Source: Paramacrobiotus metropolitanus
Taxonomy: Eukaryota > Tardigrada > Eutardigrada > Parachela > Macrobiotidae
Assembly: GCF_019649055.1 (NCBI RefSeq)
Contig: NW_026570395.1
Location: forward strand, 62,001 to 126,000
Reading direction: 5' to 3'
DNA length: 64,000 nt
Part shown: piece after piece, positions 12,291 to 24,093 of the stretch
How positions within the stretch are numbered: position 1 is the first letter of the stretch
Layout of the letters: every line of letters starts with the position of its first letter
Notes under the pieces: model-generated
Told to the model about the DNA's origin: nothing
The model's database searches: none
Seen by the model: only the letters and a program-made list of their open reading frames with translations
Made by a program: the position numbers and the translations under genes

Positions 12291-13590
12291 CAATAATTTT
12301 ATCTTTGAAAAGGTCACTGTGGTGTACAAATGTCCAGCATTGTCAGACACCAGACTGCCAGAGATTTGTAAACAAACTTATATAGTGACACGTAGGAAAA
12401 CAAACTTATCTGCCGCTATAGCACAGTACAGTCATCCGGCGGCTGAAGAATATTATATACTCGTAGCTTTCTGCGTTTCTGGGAGCGCCGTTGCTGAGGC
12501 AATTAAAAATCGCTGCCACCCAGAAAAAGCCGTTGAGTTGGAGGGGTAAGAAGCGTTGAAGTGGCGATTGTTAATGGCAGCTGGCTTGGATTAAAAAACG
12601 CCGGGAACGACCAAAACATACAGCTGCAGTGACGGTATACGCACTGATCGGCGATTTATGGCGTTTTTATAAGTGGTCAGCTGGATGCAAAGCTTTTGGT
12701 TCAAGTTCAGGTGACGTAAAAATAAAAAATGCTGTATAATTTTATAAACAGTTCCCGGTAATTCCCATGTTCAATATTAGGTTGTATTTGTGGAAAGGTC
12801 AAATACGTACGTTTGCAGGAGGCCTGCACGGGTGTCTTGAAGTGTGCCAGTGCTGATGCCATCAAATAGTAATCATGGATAAGCCTGCTTAGCCACGTTT
12901 GTACAGCGACGAAATTACTGAATGCATAATGCAGATTTCAACGTACACGACGTAGCATATGTACAAGCTTGTCCGGTAATTTCTGCCGGTTCAAAACAGC
13001 GAAATACTTACACAAATTTGCGTGTTACGCCAAGCGTAGTCTAGTGGCAATCGCTATAGCGCAAACTGGACGCTAAATATGTGCTATCTGTATCTTTACG
13101 ACAGAAATTACCGGACAAGCTTGTATACGACAGATTTCAGCCTTGATGCGGCATACGTATAAGACAGCCTAGCAGAATTTAATTAGATAATAAGAAATAC
13201 CGGATTTGCAATAAAATTGGCGGAATTTATAAAATTGATGTCATTTTGTTATGTTGAAGTACTACATAACCTATAACTTAATTTACATGATTTTGTACTC
13301 GATCGCGAAGAAAGTAAACCGACTGAAAAATATGCTGCTAAGCCTGATATATACCATAGGCAATATATTAACGCTCCAAAGTGCTGCGATTTCACAAAAA
13401 ACCGGTGCGCATATGAATTTTCAGTGTTGCAGGAGTTAGGAGTATGACTATGTATCGGCCGCAACGTATAATGTATTCCCTCGGTAGAGGTTCGTTGTTT
13501 CGCTTACATGTCCAATCCGAATCCGTTAAGAGATACAGTGACGGCATACAACAATGTACTTCAGTATGCTATTCACTAAAGCAGTTTTAT
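12291..13590. repeat. Right arm of the large inverted duplication
   Basis: This is the reverse-complement partner of 870-1998. It carries an inverted, orphaned copy of the 5' flank of paralogue 2, including the cttatatag TATA-like string near 12,380, now pointing left. Similarity ends at about 12,291, equivalent to the bases just before the ATG. I find no homologous first exon to its left. A 190-bp MITE interrupts this arm at 12,941-13,130. Confidence 0.75.
12941..13130. mobile_element. 190-bp MITE with 9-bp target duplication inside the right arm
   Basis: It is flanked by cagatttca at 12,932-12,940 and 13,131-13,139. Subterminal inverted repeats read acaagcttgtccggtaattt on the left and its complement near 13,100-13,123. 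The other duplication arm lacks the element and has a single gcagatttca, so it serves as the empty site. Inside is a perfect RNA polymerase III A-box-like string (tagtctagtgg), but no B box was seen. Confidence 0.75.
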
Positions 13591-13599
13591 TTTGCAAGA

Positions 13600-14560
13600 C
13601 GTTTTGAGTAATTATCACCATGTTTTTTGAAGTAATAGCTTACGATAACCTCATCCATTCTAAGCGCAAAAGCAAGACCTTCTTGTGCGATAACCTGTCG
13701 AGGTTAACACTTCCAGGAATTTTGTTTCAGTTTCTATCTTAGTTTATCTTATTTCACTTTTTTTGTTAAAATGACTGCAACGAGAGAAAAAACTATTCGG
13801 TTAAAAATGTTCGTAATAGAAAGTCCGTTAGGAATGACAAGAAAATTCCGTTAGAAACGAAAGTAAATTTGGTTAAAAGCCAAATGTACAAAATTCTTTC
13901 AAAAGTCTTAGAAAGTATTGATTCAACGAAAAGTTAGTTTATACCGGACATGTACTGGCCTTTTTTGGTCACATCAAAAAGGTATACATAAATATAAAAA
14001 GAAAAACGTTAAACTATAACAGAAAAATGCCGGACCGGAAACTCAGTTTATACCGGTTTGTACCGGAATTTCTGTTATTATGAAATGAGGTATGCCGGTA
14101 CGTGGTGCCAAATTCGTGTACAAGTACAAAAACTCGCTTTCGCCACTCCCGATTTGTTTTGCATAGTTTATCGCATTTCGTAGTCAAATAATTTTGTTTC
14201 TTAAGTTTCTGCGCGCAAAATTCGTTTGGGGAGTTATGGGGGAAATCGTTTCAAAAACTTCAGACGTACAGTGTGTACCACAAGTGTAATTTTGATCCGA
14301 TCTAATTCAAATTTCCGGAAAACGCACGCTAATATGAGAGAATCAGGTATCCACCATGTTTTTCAAATATTAAAATGAATATTTAAAAAATTTAAAAAGA
14401 ATTGAAAATATGAAAAAATTGGCGGAAACCTGATTGGGTGTAAAAAGGATCGTGTGCGTGCATTTCCATGCAAATTCGAAGAGGTTCGATCTATAATTAC
14501 ACATGTGATAATCACGGACTTTATAATGATAACTACCAGAATTCTGCAGCGAGAACAAAC
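13600..14560. other. Gene-free stretch upstream of paralogue 3
   Basis: AT-rich, with no supported gene. The repeated string ataccgg.. near 13,940-14,100 suggests an old repeat. Confidence 0.4.
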
Positions 14561-14800
14561 GTACTTCGCCGTTTCCGGTGTGTAACTGCAAAATGTATTA
14601 TCATACAATTTTTGCTAACACATCGTTTTTAAAGTTTACTTGCTTTAAATTCCCAACAAAGAACGATGGCATAACCGCACGGATAACTGTCAACAGCCCA
14701 AATAATATTTATATATTCTAAGAGTTATTTTGGCCCAGTTTCAGCGACGACTATTGGCTATACCACTGCGAAAAAGCGCGGTATAAAGCCGGGTAACTAT
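14560..14800 (+). promoter_or_regulatory. Conserved promoter block of paralogue 3 with TATAAAG
   Basis: This block is shared with 20,240-20,530 and 25,790-26,030. It contains cgtttccggtgtgtaactg, an acgatggcataaccgca string, a tcaacagccca string, ttttggcccagtttcagcga, and TATAAAG at 14,782-14,788. The TATA box is about 220 bases before the ATG at 15,003. Conservation across three paralogues supports a regulatory role or a recent shared duplication. Confidence 0.6.
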
Positions 14801-15002
14801 GCTGGTCGGAATCCTTGTAACTCGTACTGTCGCTGCCACACAGGAATCGGGTTCACCGTTGCTTCTTATCGACAAAAGAATACGCGTTCTATCATCGGGC
14901 GTTTTAAGTTGACTTATCTGCCTTTAGAAGACTAGTGCCTGACAGTGCTAACATTTATATAATCGTGACCTTGAAATTTCCATAAAACCACATATAACCA
15001 CA

Positions 15003-18000
15003 ATGATAGCCTGTCGTATTGCTGGTGTTGTGCTTTTGGGATGCGCGTTCCTTCAAGGTTAAACGGAATTTTCCTTACTTCTTATGTCTATAATGTTACT
15101 CTCGTTATCCGCTCATTAAAATTTTCTTCGATAAATTTTATTCTGGATTACGTTTGGTCAATAAACTGAGGACTTCATTAGTACAGGATTAACGGCACGC
15201 AGCGCTAACCTCCGCACCGTCAACGTCGATACTCACTTTTCCACATGGCAAAGAGCAACGCCGATCCCTTACTGCCTGGATGCGACCTTCTGTACGCTTC
15301 GACTATCCCAGTTCTAAAGAACTGCATTTTTATAGCCCGGCCTTTATGTTTACGGTGGTTGCGTGTGTTCGATAGTGGGACCGGAGACGACCGCGTTCAA
15401 CACGGCCCTCGCCAACATTACCGCTACTATCGGCAGCTGCATGACCTGGACGGCCGTGCCGTGCGCTTCCACAACATTTAAGATCCGTTTTCTGCCGTTA
15501 ACGTAAGTCCTGCCCTATAGCAAGTTACAAGTTAACCGCCTCCCGAATTTTTTTATGGGTAATTCTCAAATGTATCATGAACAGCGATGGCAGTACCCCC
15601 TCCTACGCTTATCCGGGCAAGAATCTGGCTCTGGCCAATTACACACAGTCGGGAGTCTATGAGCAGATTGTCGGACTGCAGCGCTCCGATAGTACGCTGT
15701 GTTCCACGGATTATCGTTGCATCATGAAATGGATGGCGGTTACCATGAGCAAGCGTATGGAACACGAACGCGGGGATCGCAACACGTACATTGGCGTACT
15801 AACAAACAATTTGCGCGTTGTGGTAAGTGCCTATAACAGGTCGATCTTCTGTCTTCCTGTACCCCACTGAACATACTCACGCCAAAGAATTACTGCAGCC
15901 GAGAGATTTGACCGCTGAGGGCGCCGACATGAAATGGCATACAAAACTGAAAACACCGTGTTTGTGCATGTAGGCAGCGTACAACTTGTACGCAACGACG
16001 GATGCCTACTGGAGCTTGTACCCGTATGACTACTGCAGTATCACGGTAAAGGTCATCCTCTTGCTCGTTTGCATGTTGTTGCTCTAATGGCGCAACGCAT
16101 TGTGTCATGCCGCAGCATAATCAAGACACCGACTACGCCCAACCCGGCACCAAAGCCTTCAACATCCTCCAGGCACCCTACTGTATTCCCAGGATGCCGA
16201 CGATCAGCAAATTCGATTGCTACTACATTACCCGCAACTACCAATGCCCGACAGCCGTCTGTGACCTTCTTCGTACGTCCGCCATTTGAATCAGCGGCAT
16301 TACCTGTTGTACTTAAATAAACTGTGTGATTTCCAGTATATTCAATCAAACTTACTTATACTACGTCAATTCGATTAATTCGGTCAATTCGGTTTAATCA
16401 CCTATTAATGCAATAATCTTCAGTTTTCTAGTTAATTTAAAGTTATGTTTGCAGCCGACTGTGCGACTCAGACCTGCCAGGCGACGACAACCACCCCCGC
16501 CACAACCCCAACCACACCTACAACACCCACCACCCCCACCACGCCTACAACGCCCATAACCACGCCCATCAGCACCACCACTGGTTCCACAACCACTTCC
16601 ACGTCCACCACGACGACGACCACCACCCCAACAACGACTACCACCACCACGACCACGCCCACCACGACAACAACCACGACCACTACCACCACCAGTACTA
16701 CTGCAGATTTTTTTTAATACTTTATATTATTTTCCGTTGAGATAGTTCTAATAGGTCGGGCATCTGTTTATAGCCGCGCCTGTATGCATCGACTTTTGCC
16801 TGGACACGACCAACATCGATGAAGCGTCTAAAATATATAATGGAAACTACTACATGTTTTCCGGTAACTAGTCTTAAATGCCCCGCTTTTCTGTGAATAC
16901 AATGCGCAAAGTTAACCCAGAGTTCCATGTTCCAGGCAACTGCATGGTACAAATCGATACGAGCAACAAACTAATTGGCCGTTCGGTGCAAATCAACACA
17001 CTCCTTCCCGGTGTCACCGGACCGGTGAAGTCGGTGTGGACAGATAAGTACGGTACCACGTTCGTCATTACTGGCACGGTACGTGGAGCAGCATTACGTG
17101 TATTGTACTGCCTCAACCACTTTCCTTCGCATATGACCGCAGTATCTGTTTTTCTAGGCACAATACCAATGCCTCGGCAACCCCGTCAACTGCATCACCC
17201 TCCCGATTGTAGACACGGCCTTTCCTCGTACGAATTTCATTGGGACCACCTTCAGTTTGACTTGTGAGTTCCCGATTGAGCGGAGAAAAACTTAAGAATA
17301 CCTAAGACATCTGATAAACTTGAGAAACATAAGAATCCTGTTAATTGACGGCTTAGCAAGACGCGCTTAGCTTGATTTTGCCGCGGGTCAGCGTTGTGTT
17401 TGTTTGTCTTAGTGACAGTCGACGAATTTCCGTTAACGAGATGGCGCGTCACAGAGATTTAACCCTGCTAGATACGAAATGAACATGATCGTTTTGCAGC
17501 CGCCGCCCCGAGCTCTAACTACCAGAACGATGGATCCGGTGCCGTGGTCCCCATCTCCCTTGGCGTTAATTGTCAGTACACCGGCGTGTGTGGGGTGGAT
17601 TCAACGACATGGAGTGCCATGTACACGGTAAGCTACTTTGCATGTTTTTGTTAAAACCGCCAACAAATCCGCTAGGACCACACAAAAACTTCCTCAATCA
17701 ATAAAAATATTGTTTTTGGGTACAGCCTATTAACACATTGATGATCATATGAGAAACAAGCAATTTTGTTAATTTCGAAATGAATTGCAAAACTTTTTTT
17801 AATTCATTATGAATTTTAATAAATAATGGTGAATCTTTTGCAGAGCAATCGTATTATTCGTATAGACATAGTAACGTTACCACAGTTACTTTGTACGAAG
17901 TATACGAGTTTCGGTGCGAAATAATCTGTGCATGCAGACGGTGATAATCTGTGCATGCAGACACCTGTTTGTTTTTAAACTTTAGGAATCGTTTTTCATG

Positions 18001-18495
18001 CCTTACACGTAACAAGCAGATGTTGCGCGCACAAACGGTCTGCACGCCACGTGTATCCGAAATCAAATTTTGGCCAGGCACTTAATTTGCAAAGCTGTTA
18101 CCATGTTCTAGAGTTTGCATGTCGTCAAGGCTTTATATTGCTGTGCTATTGCAAAATTATCATTTTGGTTAAAAACGTTACAACATATAGACTACAATAA
18201 TGCAATCAATACTTGCGTCTGCGTTTGTACAATACGTGTGTGTGTGTTTACCTGACATCAGAATTATTTGTCCTTGCAGCTTGATATAACATCCACATTT
18301 GGCATAATGTACGTCATCGGTAAGAGCCCGGCCACGCCAGGCCCGGTGCAGCGGGCCATGATGACCTTAATGCAGTCGGATATAATAGCTCCGACTACCG
18401 CCGGCCCCGGGACCAACAATAATTTGGCGACGGTCGGTAATGATGGTACCCCGCTTAGTAGCGTCCTGGGTTGTCCCAATGCGGGAGCAGGATAA
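15003..18495 (+). CDS. Secreted astacin-like pseudopeptidase with Thr/Pro linker and hemopexin-like domain (paralogue 3)
   Basis: Exons: 15003-15057, 15187-15291, 15376-15502, 15585-15822, 15974-16045, 16116-16272, 16455-16694, 16774-16863, 16936-17078, 17158-17263, 17500-17627, 18280-18495. The frame is intact for 558 residues. Signal peptide is 1-18 and the astacin-like domain is about 40-250. Positions equivalent to zinc His1, Glu, His2 and His3 are Lys144, Trp145, Val148 and Met154. They are followed by EHERGDR (astacins: HEx-x-RxDRD) and YDYCSIT at 193-199, where the Met-turn Met is Thr. No propeptide separates the signal from the W..IPYCLD start, which fits a protein that needs no zymogen control. 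The Thr/Pro linker is about 252-331 and the hemopexin-like repeats are 332-558. It is very close in sequence to paralogues 2 and 4. Exon 3 uses a gatag acceptor. Confidence 0.82.
16455..16694 (+). repeat. Thr/Pro mucin-like coding repeat (exon 7 of paralogue 3)
   Basis: An 80-residue Cys-led Thr/Pro segment. The block order is the same as in paralogues 2 and 4, but repeat numbers differ. Confidence 0.75.
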
Positions 18496-18760
18496 ACTGC
18501 AATTAAGACGTCATCACAACCAACAGGCTGTAGTTTGTCGCTGCGTTGGAATGGAGAACATAAGTTTTTTTGGGCTGTTTGGCTTTTAGCCGGCTTGATG
18601 TACTTTTTAATTACTTGATTATGTTTGCAAGAGTGCTTTCTGCACGGACATGTAGCTTTCCTATGAAATGCTGGAATGGAATGAACAATGTAATACTAGT
18701 AAACTTGCCCACATTACGGCTACCATTAGTAAATTAACATGACCGTTAAAAAAAGACTGC

Positions 18761-18766
18761 AATAAA
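18761..18766 (+). terminator. Poly(A) signal of paralogue 3
   Basis: AATAAA in the conserved block aagactgcaataaaatcc, 266 bases past the stop. Confidence 0.6.
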
Positions 18767-19521
18767 ATCCAGATGCCAGACATCATGCTTACTACCTGAC
18801 GTTTGCAGTTCAACAACGTCGGTAACAACAAAAGAGAATAAAAGTTTAAAATTTTAACTGAAAGCCTAGAAATTCACTTCTATGGCACAGTGAAACGTAC
18901 AGGAATACTTCACATTTATTCTTGGTTTACAGTTTAAGCAAATGTGTCCAGAGCGTGATGGTAACGCGGTTGTATGGGACGCAACATGCTGAGACACGGT
19001 GACCGCCTCCCACGTGCATGCGAGCTTTTAAAAGCCGGGAATGTGGCGCAGCTAGCCGAAAATAAACGGCGGAAGTACGCTTTGGCCGAGAAAATGAGAT
19101 ATCTTTTTTATCCATGCAGCAGCCGAGACGCTAGGAACGACCTAGGAGATGAGGAACTTTTGGTACGGCCGTTGCCGAACCTATCCGTTTTATCGGTCCA
19201 AAAATCCGCGATGCTACTGGGGAACCACGATCTACGGCGTCTCCGAGACAGCACTTAAACTTAGTGGTAGTTAGAGGGAAGCAGCAGCCGTTCTTGGAAC
19301 ACGAAATACGCAGCCTAAGACCCCGAACAACGGATTGTGGTTTTCTTTTTCAATGATTAAGTTTTTACAATTTCAGTTAGTGTCCAGCGCCGGCATTTTT
19401 GTACTAAAGGTTATATATACCAACTGTGAGAAAACAGAGAAATAAAATTAAAGTAAACACGAATGCACCTGGATCGTACGGCGCAGCCGCACTCGTATGG
19501 TGAGTTCTACAGTTTTAGGAG

Positions 19522-19610
19522 TGTAGCGCAGTGGCTATGGTGGCGTTGCTAAAGCGCCTTCACTGACGTCTTACAACGCATTTGCAAAAAAAAAGGTACG
19601 AGGTTTTTTA
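19522..19610 (+). repeat. Possible tRNA-derived SINE relic
   Basis: gtgtagcgcagtggctatgg contains a perfect A-box consensus match (tagcgcagtgg). About 60 bases on, after an A-run, ggtacgaggtt partly resembles a B box. No cloverleaf can be drawn with confidence, so it is not called as a tRNA gene. The surrounding 18,780-20,230 holds no supported gene. Confidence 0.3.
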
Positions 19611-20239
19611 AGAATTTCCAGTACTCTGGAAAGAGAATATTCTGCTTAACTGAGAAAAAAACTGAAAGGAAATCGGTTTGTGGAACTTAAAGTTTCATGT
19701 GATTCATTAAATGACCATCGCCTGTTCATAGAGCATAATGGTCCACTTATTTGTTAAGCCACCGTGCGAGCAGTATGGTTCCTAGTAATTTAGTCTTATT
19801 TTTTTAAAGAGAAATAGTGCAAAAAAATCATTTTCTGTGACGAAAATCAAAAAGAAAAGAATGCGAAGTTTCAACATCTTCAAGATTAACATTCGTATTA
19901 GTGCCACACCAAACGGATGTAGCTGGGGTAACGGCCGGGATCGTCCCTGAATGTTCTTCAGTTGCGAACCGAGGATTTAACTTCATAATTAATAGCACTT
20001 ACCATGAATTTAGGCGTTCCACAAAAATCGTAATTTCATCAGGGATAGTGGTTGAGCCAAAGCAGGTAGGCGCTGTAAGGTGGTATTTCTTTTTATCTCA
20101 CGATAATTATAACTACCGAAAAGTCCACATCCTACTGTCTACGCAAAATGGTGCCGCCAAAAATATTTTACGTGGAGTCTGAATAAAGGCTGAATCCTTT
20201 TAAGGCTGAATCCAGCGGTTTACTACGTTGTAAATACAC

Positions 20240-20530
20240 AGATTTATACTCCGTCGTTTCCGGTGTGTAACTGAAACGTGCATAATTATACGAATTGTGC
20301 CGACCCGTCGTTTTTAAAGTCTTTCTGCTTAAAAGACTAAGGACTTACTACGGACGATGGCGTAACCGCATGGATATTTGTCAACAGCCCAAATGATAAT
20401 TGATATTTGTCAACAGCCCAAATGATAATCACATATTCCAAGAGTAATTTTGGCCCAGTTTCAGCGACAACCACTGGCTGTATCCCCGCGCGGAAGCGCT
20501 CTATAAAGCCGGCTTACTGTGCTGGACGAA
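20240..20530 (+). promoter_or_regulatory. Conserved promoter block of paralogue 4 with an internal 29-bp duplication
   Basis: Homologous to 14,560-14,800 and 25,790-26,030. TATAAAG is at 20,512-20,518, about 210 bases before the ATG. The unit gatatttgtcaacagcccaa followed by atgataat(t/c) occurs twice in tandem (20,373-20,401 and 20,402-20,430). The homologous blocks of paralogues 3 and 5 have it once. Confidence 0.6.
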
Positions 20531-20723
20531 ACACTTGTAATGCCATTGCCATACAGGATCAAGCCTCGAGTTGACCGTTGTTCCTTATCCACAAAAGAAT
20601 ACTTGTTTTAATATACCGATATAAATAAGATTTTTTACCGGTCTTTAGCAGGCTTCTTTCTAATAGTGCTGGACATTGTACAACCGTGACCTTGACATAT
20701 ATATAAAATTGTATAGATCCACC

Positions 20724-23700
20724 ATGACAGCCTGTCGTATTGCTGCAGTTGTAGTGTTGGGATGCGCGTTCCTTCAAGGTTAACCGGAATCTTCATTGAT
20801 TTTTATTTCTATAATATTATTGTTGTTATACGTTCATCATAATTTTCTTCATTAAATTTTCTTTCTGATTTATGTTTTACCGATAAACCGAGGAATTTAT
20901 TGGTACAGGGTCAACGGCACGTAGCGCTAACCTCCGCACCGTCAACGTCGACACACACTTTTCCACATGGCAAAGAACAACGCCGATTCCTTATTGCCTC
21001 GATGCGTCCTTCTGTAAGCTACGTCTGTCCCAATTTTAAAGAACTGTATTTTTAGATCTTGGTATTTATATTACGGTGGGTGCGTCACGTGCGTGTGTTT
21101 CTACAGTGGCTGCGGAGACAACCGCGTTCAACACGGCCCTCGCCAACATTACCGCTACAATCGGCAGCTGCATGACCTGGACGGCCGTACCCTGCACTTC
21201 CACAACATTTAAGATCCGTTTCCTACCCTTAACGTAAGTGTTCACCGAATCCCCTATCCCGGGACCATTTTTTATGATTTACATAATGTATGCGTGAACA
21301 GCGATGGTACGACTCCATCCTACGCGTATCCAGGAAAGAATTTGGCTCTGTCGAATTACACACAGTCGCAAGTGTACGAACAGATTGTCGGACTGCAGCG
21401 TTCCGATAGTACACTGTGTTCCACGGATTACCGGTGTATCATGAAATGGATGGCGATTTCCCTGAGCAAGCGTATGGAGCACGAACGTGGGGATCGCAGC
21501 ACGTACATTGCCGTACTAACAAACAACTTGCGCGTTGCAGTAAGCGCCTGCCATTTTTCAGACGAATAATATATAAAGCACAGATATGTGCCAATAATCA
21601 TTTGTAGTGTGATTTGTACATAATATCTGTCCAGAGTCCACACATTAGGCACTAGAATGCATCAGTGACTGTGCCACAAAACTTTAGTACGCCCTACTAT
21701 ACAACTATACTATACAACAGTACAATACAACTAAATATTGTACAAGTGTCAAGTGAATACATCTGTAAATCTGCAGCGCAAAAGTGTTCCAACATTTTAG
21801 GCAGCTTACAACGTGTACTCAACAACAGATGCCTACTGGAACTTATACCCGTATGACTACTGCAGTATTACGGTAAAGATCGACCTGTTACTGTTTTTGA
21901 TGTTATTTCTATAATGGCTCAATTCATCGTGTGACGCCGCAGCATAACCGAGATACCGACTACGCCCAACCCGGCACCAAGGCATTCACCGTCCTCCAGG
22001 CCCCCTACTGTATTCCCAGGATGGCGACGATTAGCAAATTCGATTGCTACTACATTACCCGCAATTACCAATGCGCGACAACCGTCTGCGACGCTCTTCG
22101 TACGTCCGCAACTTGCATCATCCGCTCTGCTTAAAAATTACGTGATCTACCTATGTTCGAATTAAGTTTATTTAACATTAATTTGATTCAATCTTTTTTC
22201 CGTGTAGTTATTTTCAGTTTCCAGTTAACTTTAAATGGTTTTTGCAGCCGACTGTGCAACCCAGACCTGCCCATCCACGACAACCACATCCGCCACAACA
22301 CCAACCACACCTACAACGCCCGCCACCCCAACCACGCCTACCACGCCTACAACTACGCCCGCCAGCACCACCACGGGTTCCACAACCACTTCCACATCTA
22401 CCACGTCGACCACCACTACCCCAACAACGACCACCACCACCACCACCACGACCACGCCTACAACAACAACTACCACCACGACCACCACCAGTACGACTGC
22501 AAATTTTGCAAATTATTGATAATATTATCTTACTTGGCTTGAATTTTAATCGGTTGGCCATCTGCTTACAGCCGCGCCCGTATGCATCGACTTTTGCCTG
22601 GACACGACCAATATCGACGAAGCGTCCAGGCTATATAATGGAAACTATTACATGTTCTCCGGTAATTTAATTGAAATGTCCCACTTTTCTACAAATCCAC
22701 TGCGTTACGATGGCCTTAAGTGCAATTTTCCAGGCAACTGCATGGTACAAATTGATACGAGCAACAGATTGATCGGCCGTTCGGTGCAGATCAACACGCT
22801 CCTTCCGGGCATCACCGGACCGGTGAGGTCAGTGTGGACGGATAAGTATGGAACCACGTTCGTGATCACCGGCACGGTATGTAGGGTTGTTTTAAACTGC
22901 CGCAACCATTCCCCTTGTCAAATAACCGTAGTGTCTGTTTTTCTACTTCTAGGCGCAATACCAATGCCTCGGCACTCCCGTCAACTGCATCACCCTCCCG
23001 ATTGTGGACACGCCCTTTGCTCGTACGGATTTCCTAGGGACAACCTTCAGTTTGACCTGTAAGTTCCCGGTCTGAGTCGCAATAACCTTTTCATCGGCAT
23101 TCTACATGTTTCGGCTACGGCTTGGACTATGTCTAAGAAATCTAAGAAATCTAACAAAGGAAATGAATATGAATGTCAGTAAATCGCGGTAGGAAATGAA
23201 TATAATTGTGCTGCAGCGGCAACCCCGACCTCTAACTACCAGAATGATGGGACGTCGGCCGTGGTTCCCATCACCCTTGGTGTTAATTGCCAATACACTG
23301 GTGTATGTGGAGTGGATCCACAGACATGGAGTGCCATGTACACGGTAAATTACTTCATAATTTTTGTTGGAACTGCCAAAATAACATACGCAAAAACAAG
23401 GGTAAAATATCTTCAATTATGCACATATCGTTTTTTGCAATAAAGAGAAAAACGCTTCAGTACTGCTGTTTTTCGTGGAAAAGTGGCGGCAGTTTTGGGC
23501 ACCATCCCGCTTGTAAAACGGCATGATAACGTTAAAAAGGGTACTGCTTGCTTTGGTTTTGTAACCTACCGGTATTTAGTTTCAAGTAGTCGTGTCTGGT
23601 TGTAGCCATAAGAATTGCTAAATTAATAAAGACTTGTAAAAAATAAATGAATGCGCTTATTTGACGTAGAATTATTGGTCCTTGCAGCTTGCTATTACAC

Positions 23701-23903
23701 CCCAATTTGGCATAATGTACGTCATCGGGAAGAGTCCGGCCACGCCGGGTCCGGTGCAGCGCGCCATGATGACCTTAATGCAAGCGGATATAATAACTCC
23801 AATGAATGCCGGCGCTGGTACCAGCAATAACCTGGCGACGGTCGGCAATGATGGTGTCGCGCTTAGTAGCGTCCTGGGCTGTCCTAATGCGGGGGCAGGA
23901 TAA
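20724..23903 (+). CDS. Secreted astacin-like pseudopeptidase with Thr/Pro linker and hemopexin-like domain (paralogue 4)
   Basis: Exons: 20724-20778, 20909-21013, 21107-21233, 21302-21539, 21801-21872, 21943-22099, 22248-22490, 22572-22661, 22734-22876, 22953-23058, 23217-23344, 23688-23903. The frame is intact for 559 residues. The signal peptide MTACRIAAVVVLGCAF is nearly that of paralogues 2 and 3. The zinc-site equivalent reads KWMAISLSKRM, followed by EHERGDR. The Met-turn equivalent is YDYCSIT. The linker is an 81-residue Thr/Pro exon. The hemopexin-like part has IDEAS..YYMFSG, VRSVWTDK, VDTAF and WSAMY repeats and ends in a Cys-containing GCPNAGAG tail. The start-to-start distance from paralogue 3 is 5.7 kb, one tandem unit. 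Intron 11 is only 343 bp, against 3 kb in paralogue 2. Confidence 0.82.
22248..22490 (+). repeat. Thr/Pro mucin-like coding repeat (exon 7 of paralogue 4)
   Basis: An 81-residue Cys-led (DCATQTC) Thr/Pro segment ending in poly-Thr. Opposite-strand frames give Gly/Arg or Val/Gly runs and are not genes. Confidence 0.75.
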
Positions 23904-24087
23904 ACTGTTTTACGTCATCACCGTCACCACTCTGAAAGCTCTAATGCCGCTGTGTTGAAATGGAGAAACCCCTGTTTGGTGGTGTGTTCGGCTTTGAGCC
24001 GGCTGGCTGTACATACGTATTACTTTGTTATGACATTGTTTGCTGGAGTGCGGTTTGCACCAGCATGTGGAATAAGATGAGCAGTAC

Positions 24088-24093
24088 AATAAA
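24088..24093 (+). terminator. Candidate poly(A) signal of paralogue 4
   Basis: AATAAA lies 184 bases past the stop. The conserved downstream block that carries AATAAA in paralogues 2 and 3 reads actgaagtagaatccag here, so that signal has been lost. This upstream hexamer may have taken over. Confidence 0.4.

Noticed and set aside
12187-12549. A 120-codon plus-strand ORF
   Set aside because: Most of it lies in the right arm of the inverted duplication, antisense to an untranslated flank.
16455-16694. CRISPR-like or satellite array
   Set aside because: The repeats are in-frame codons of a spliced exon with no unique spacers, in an animal-type genome.
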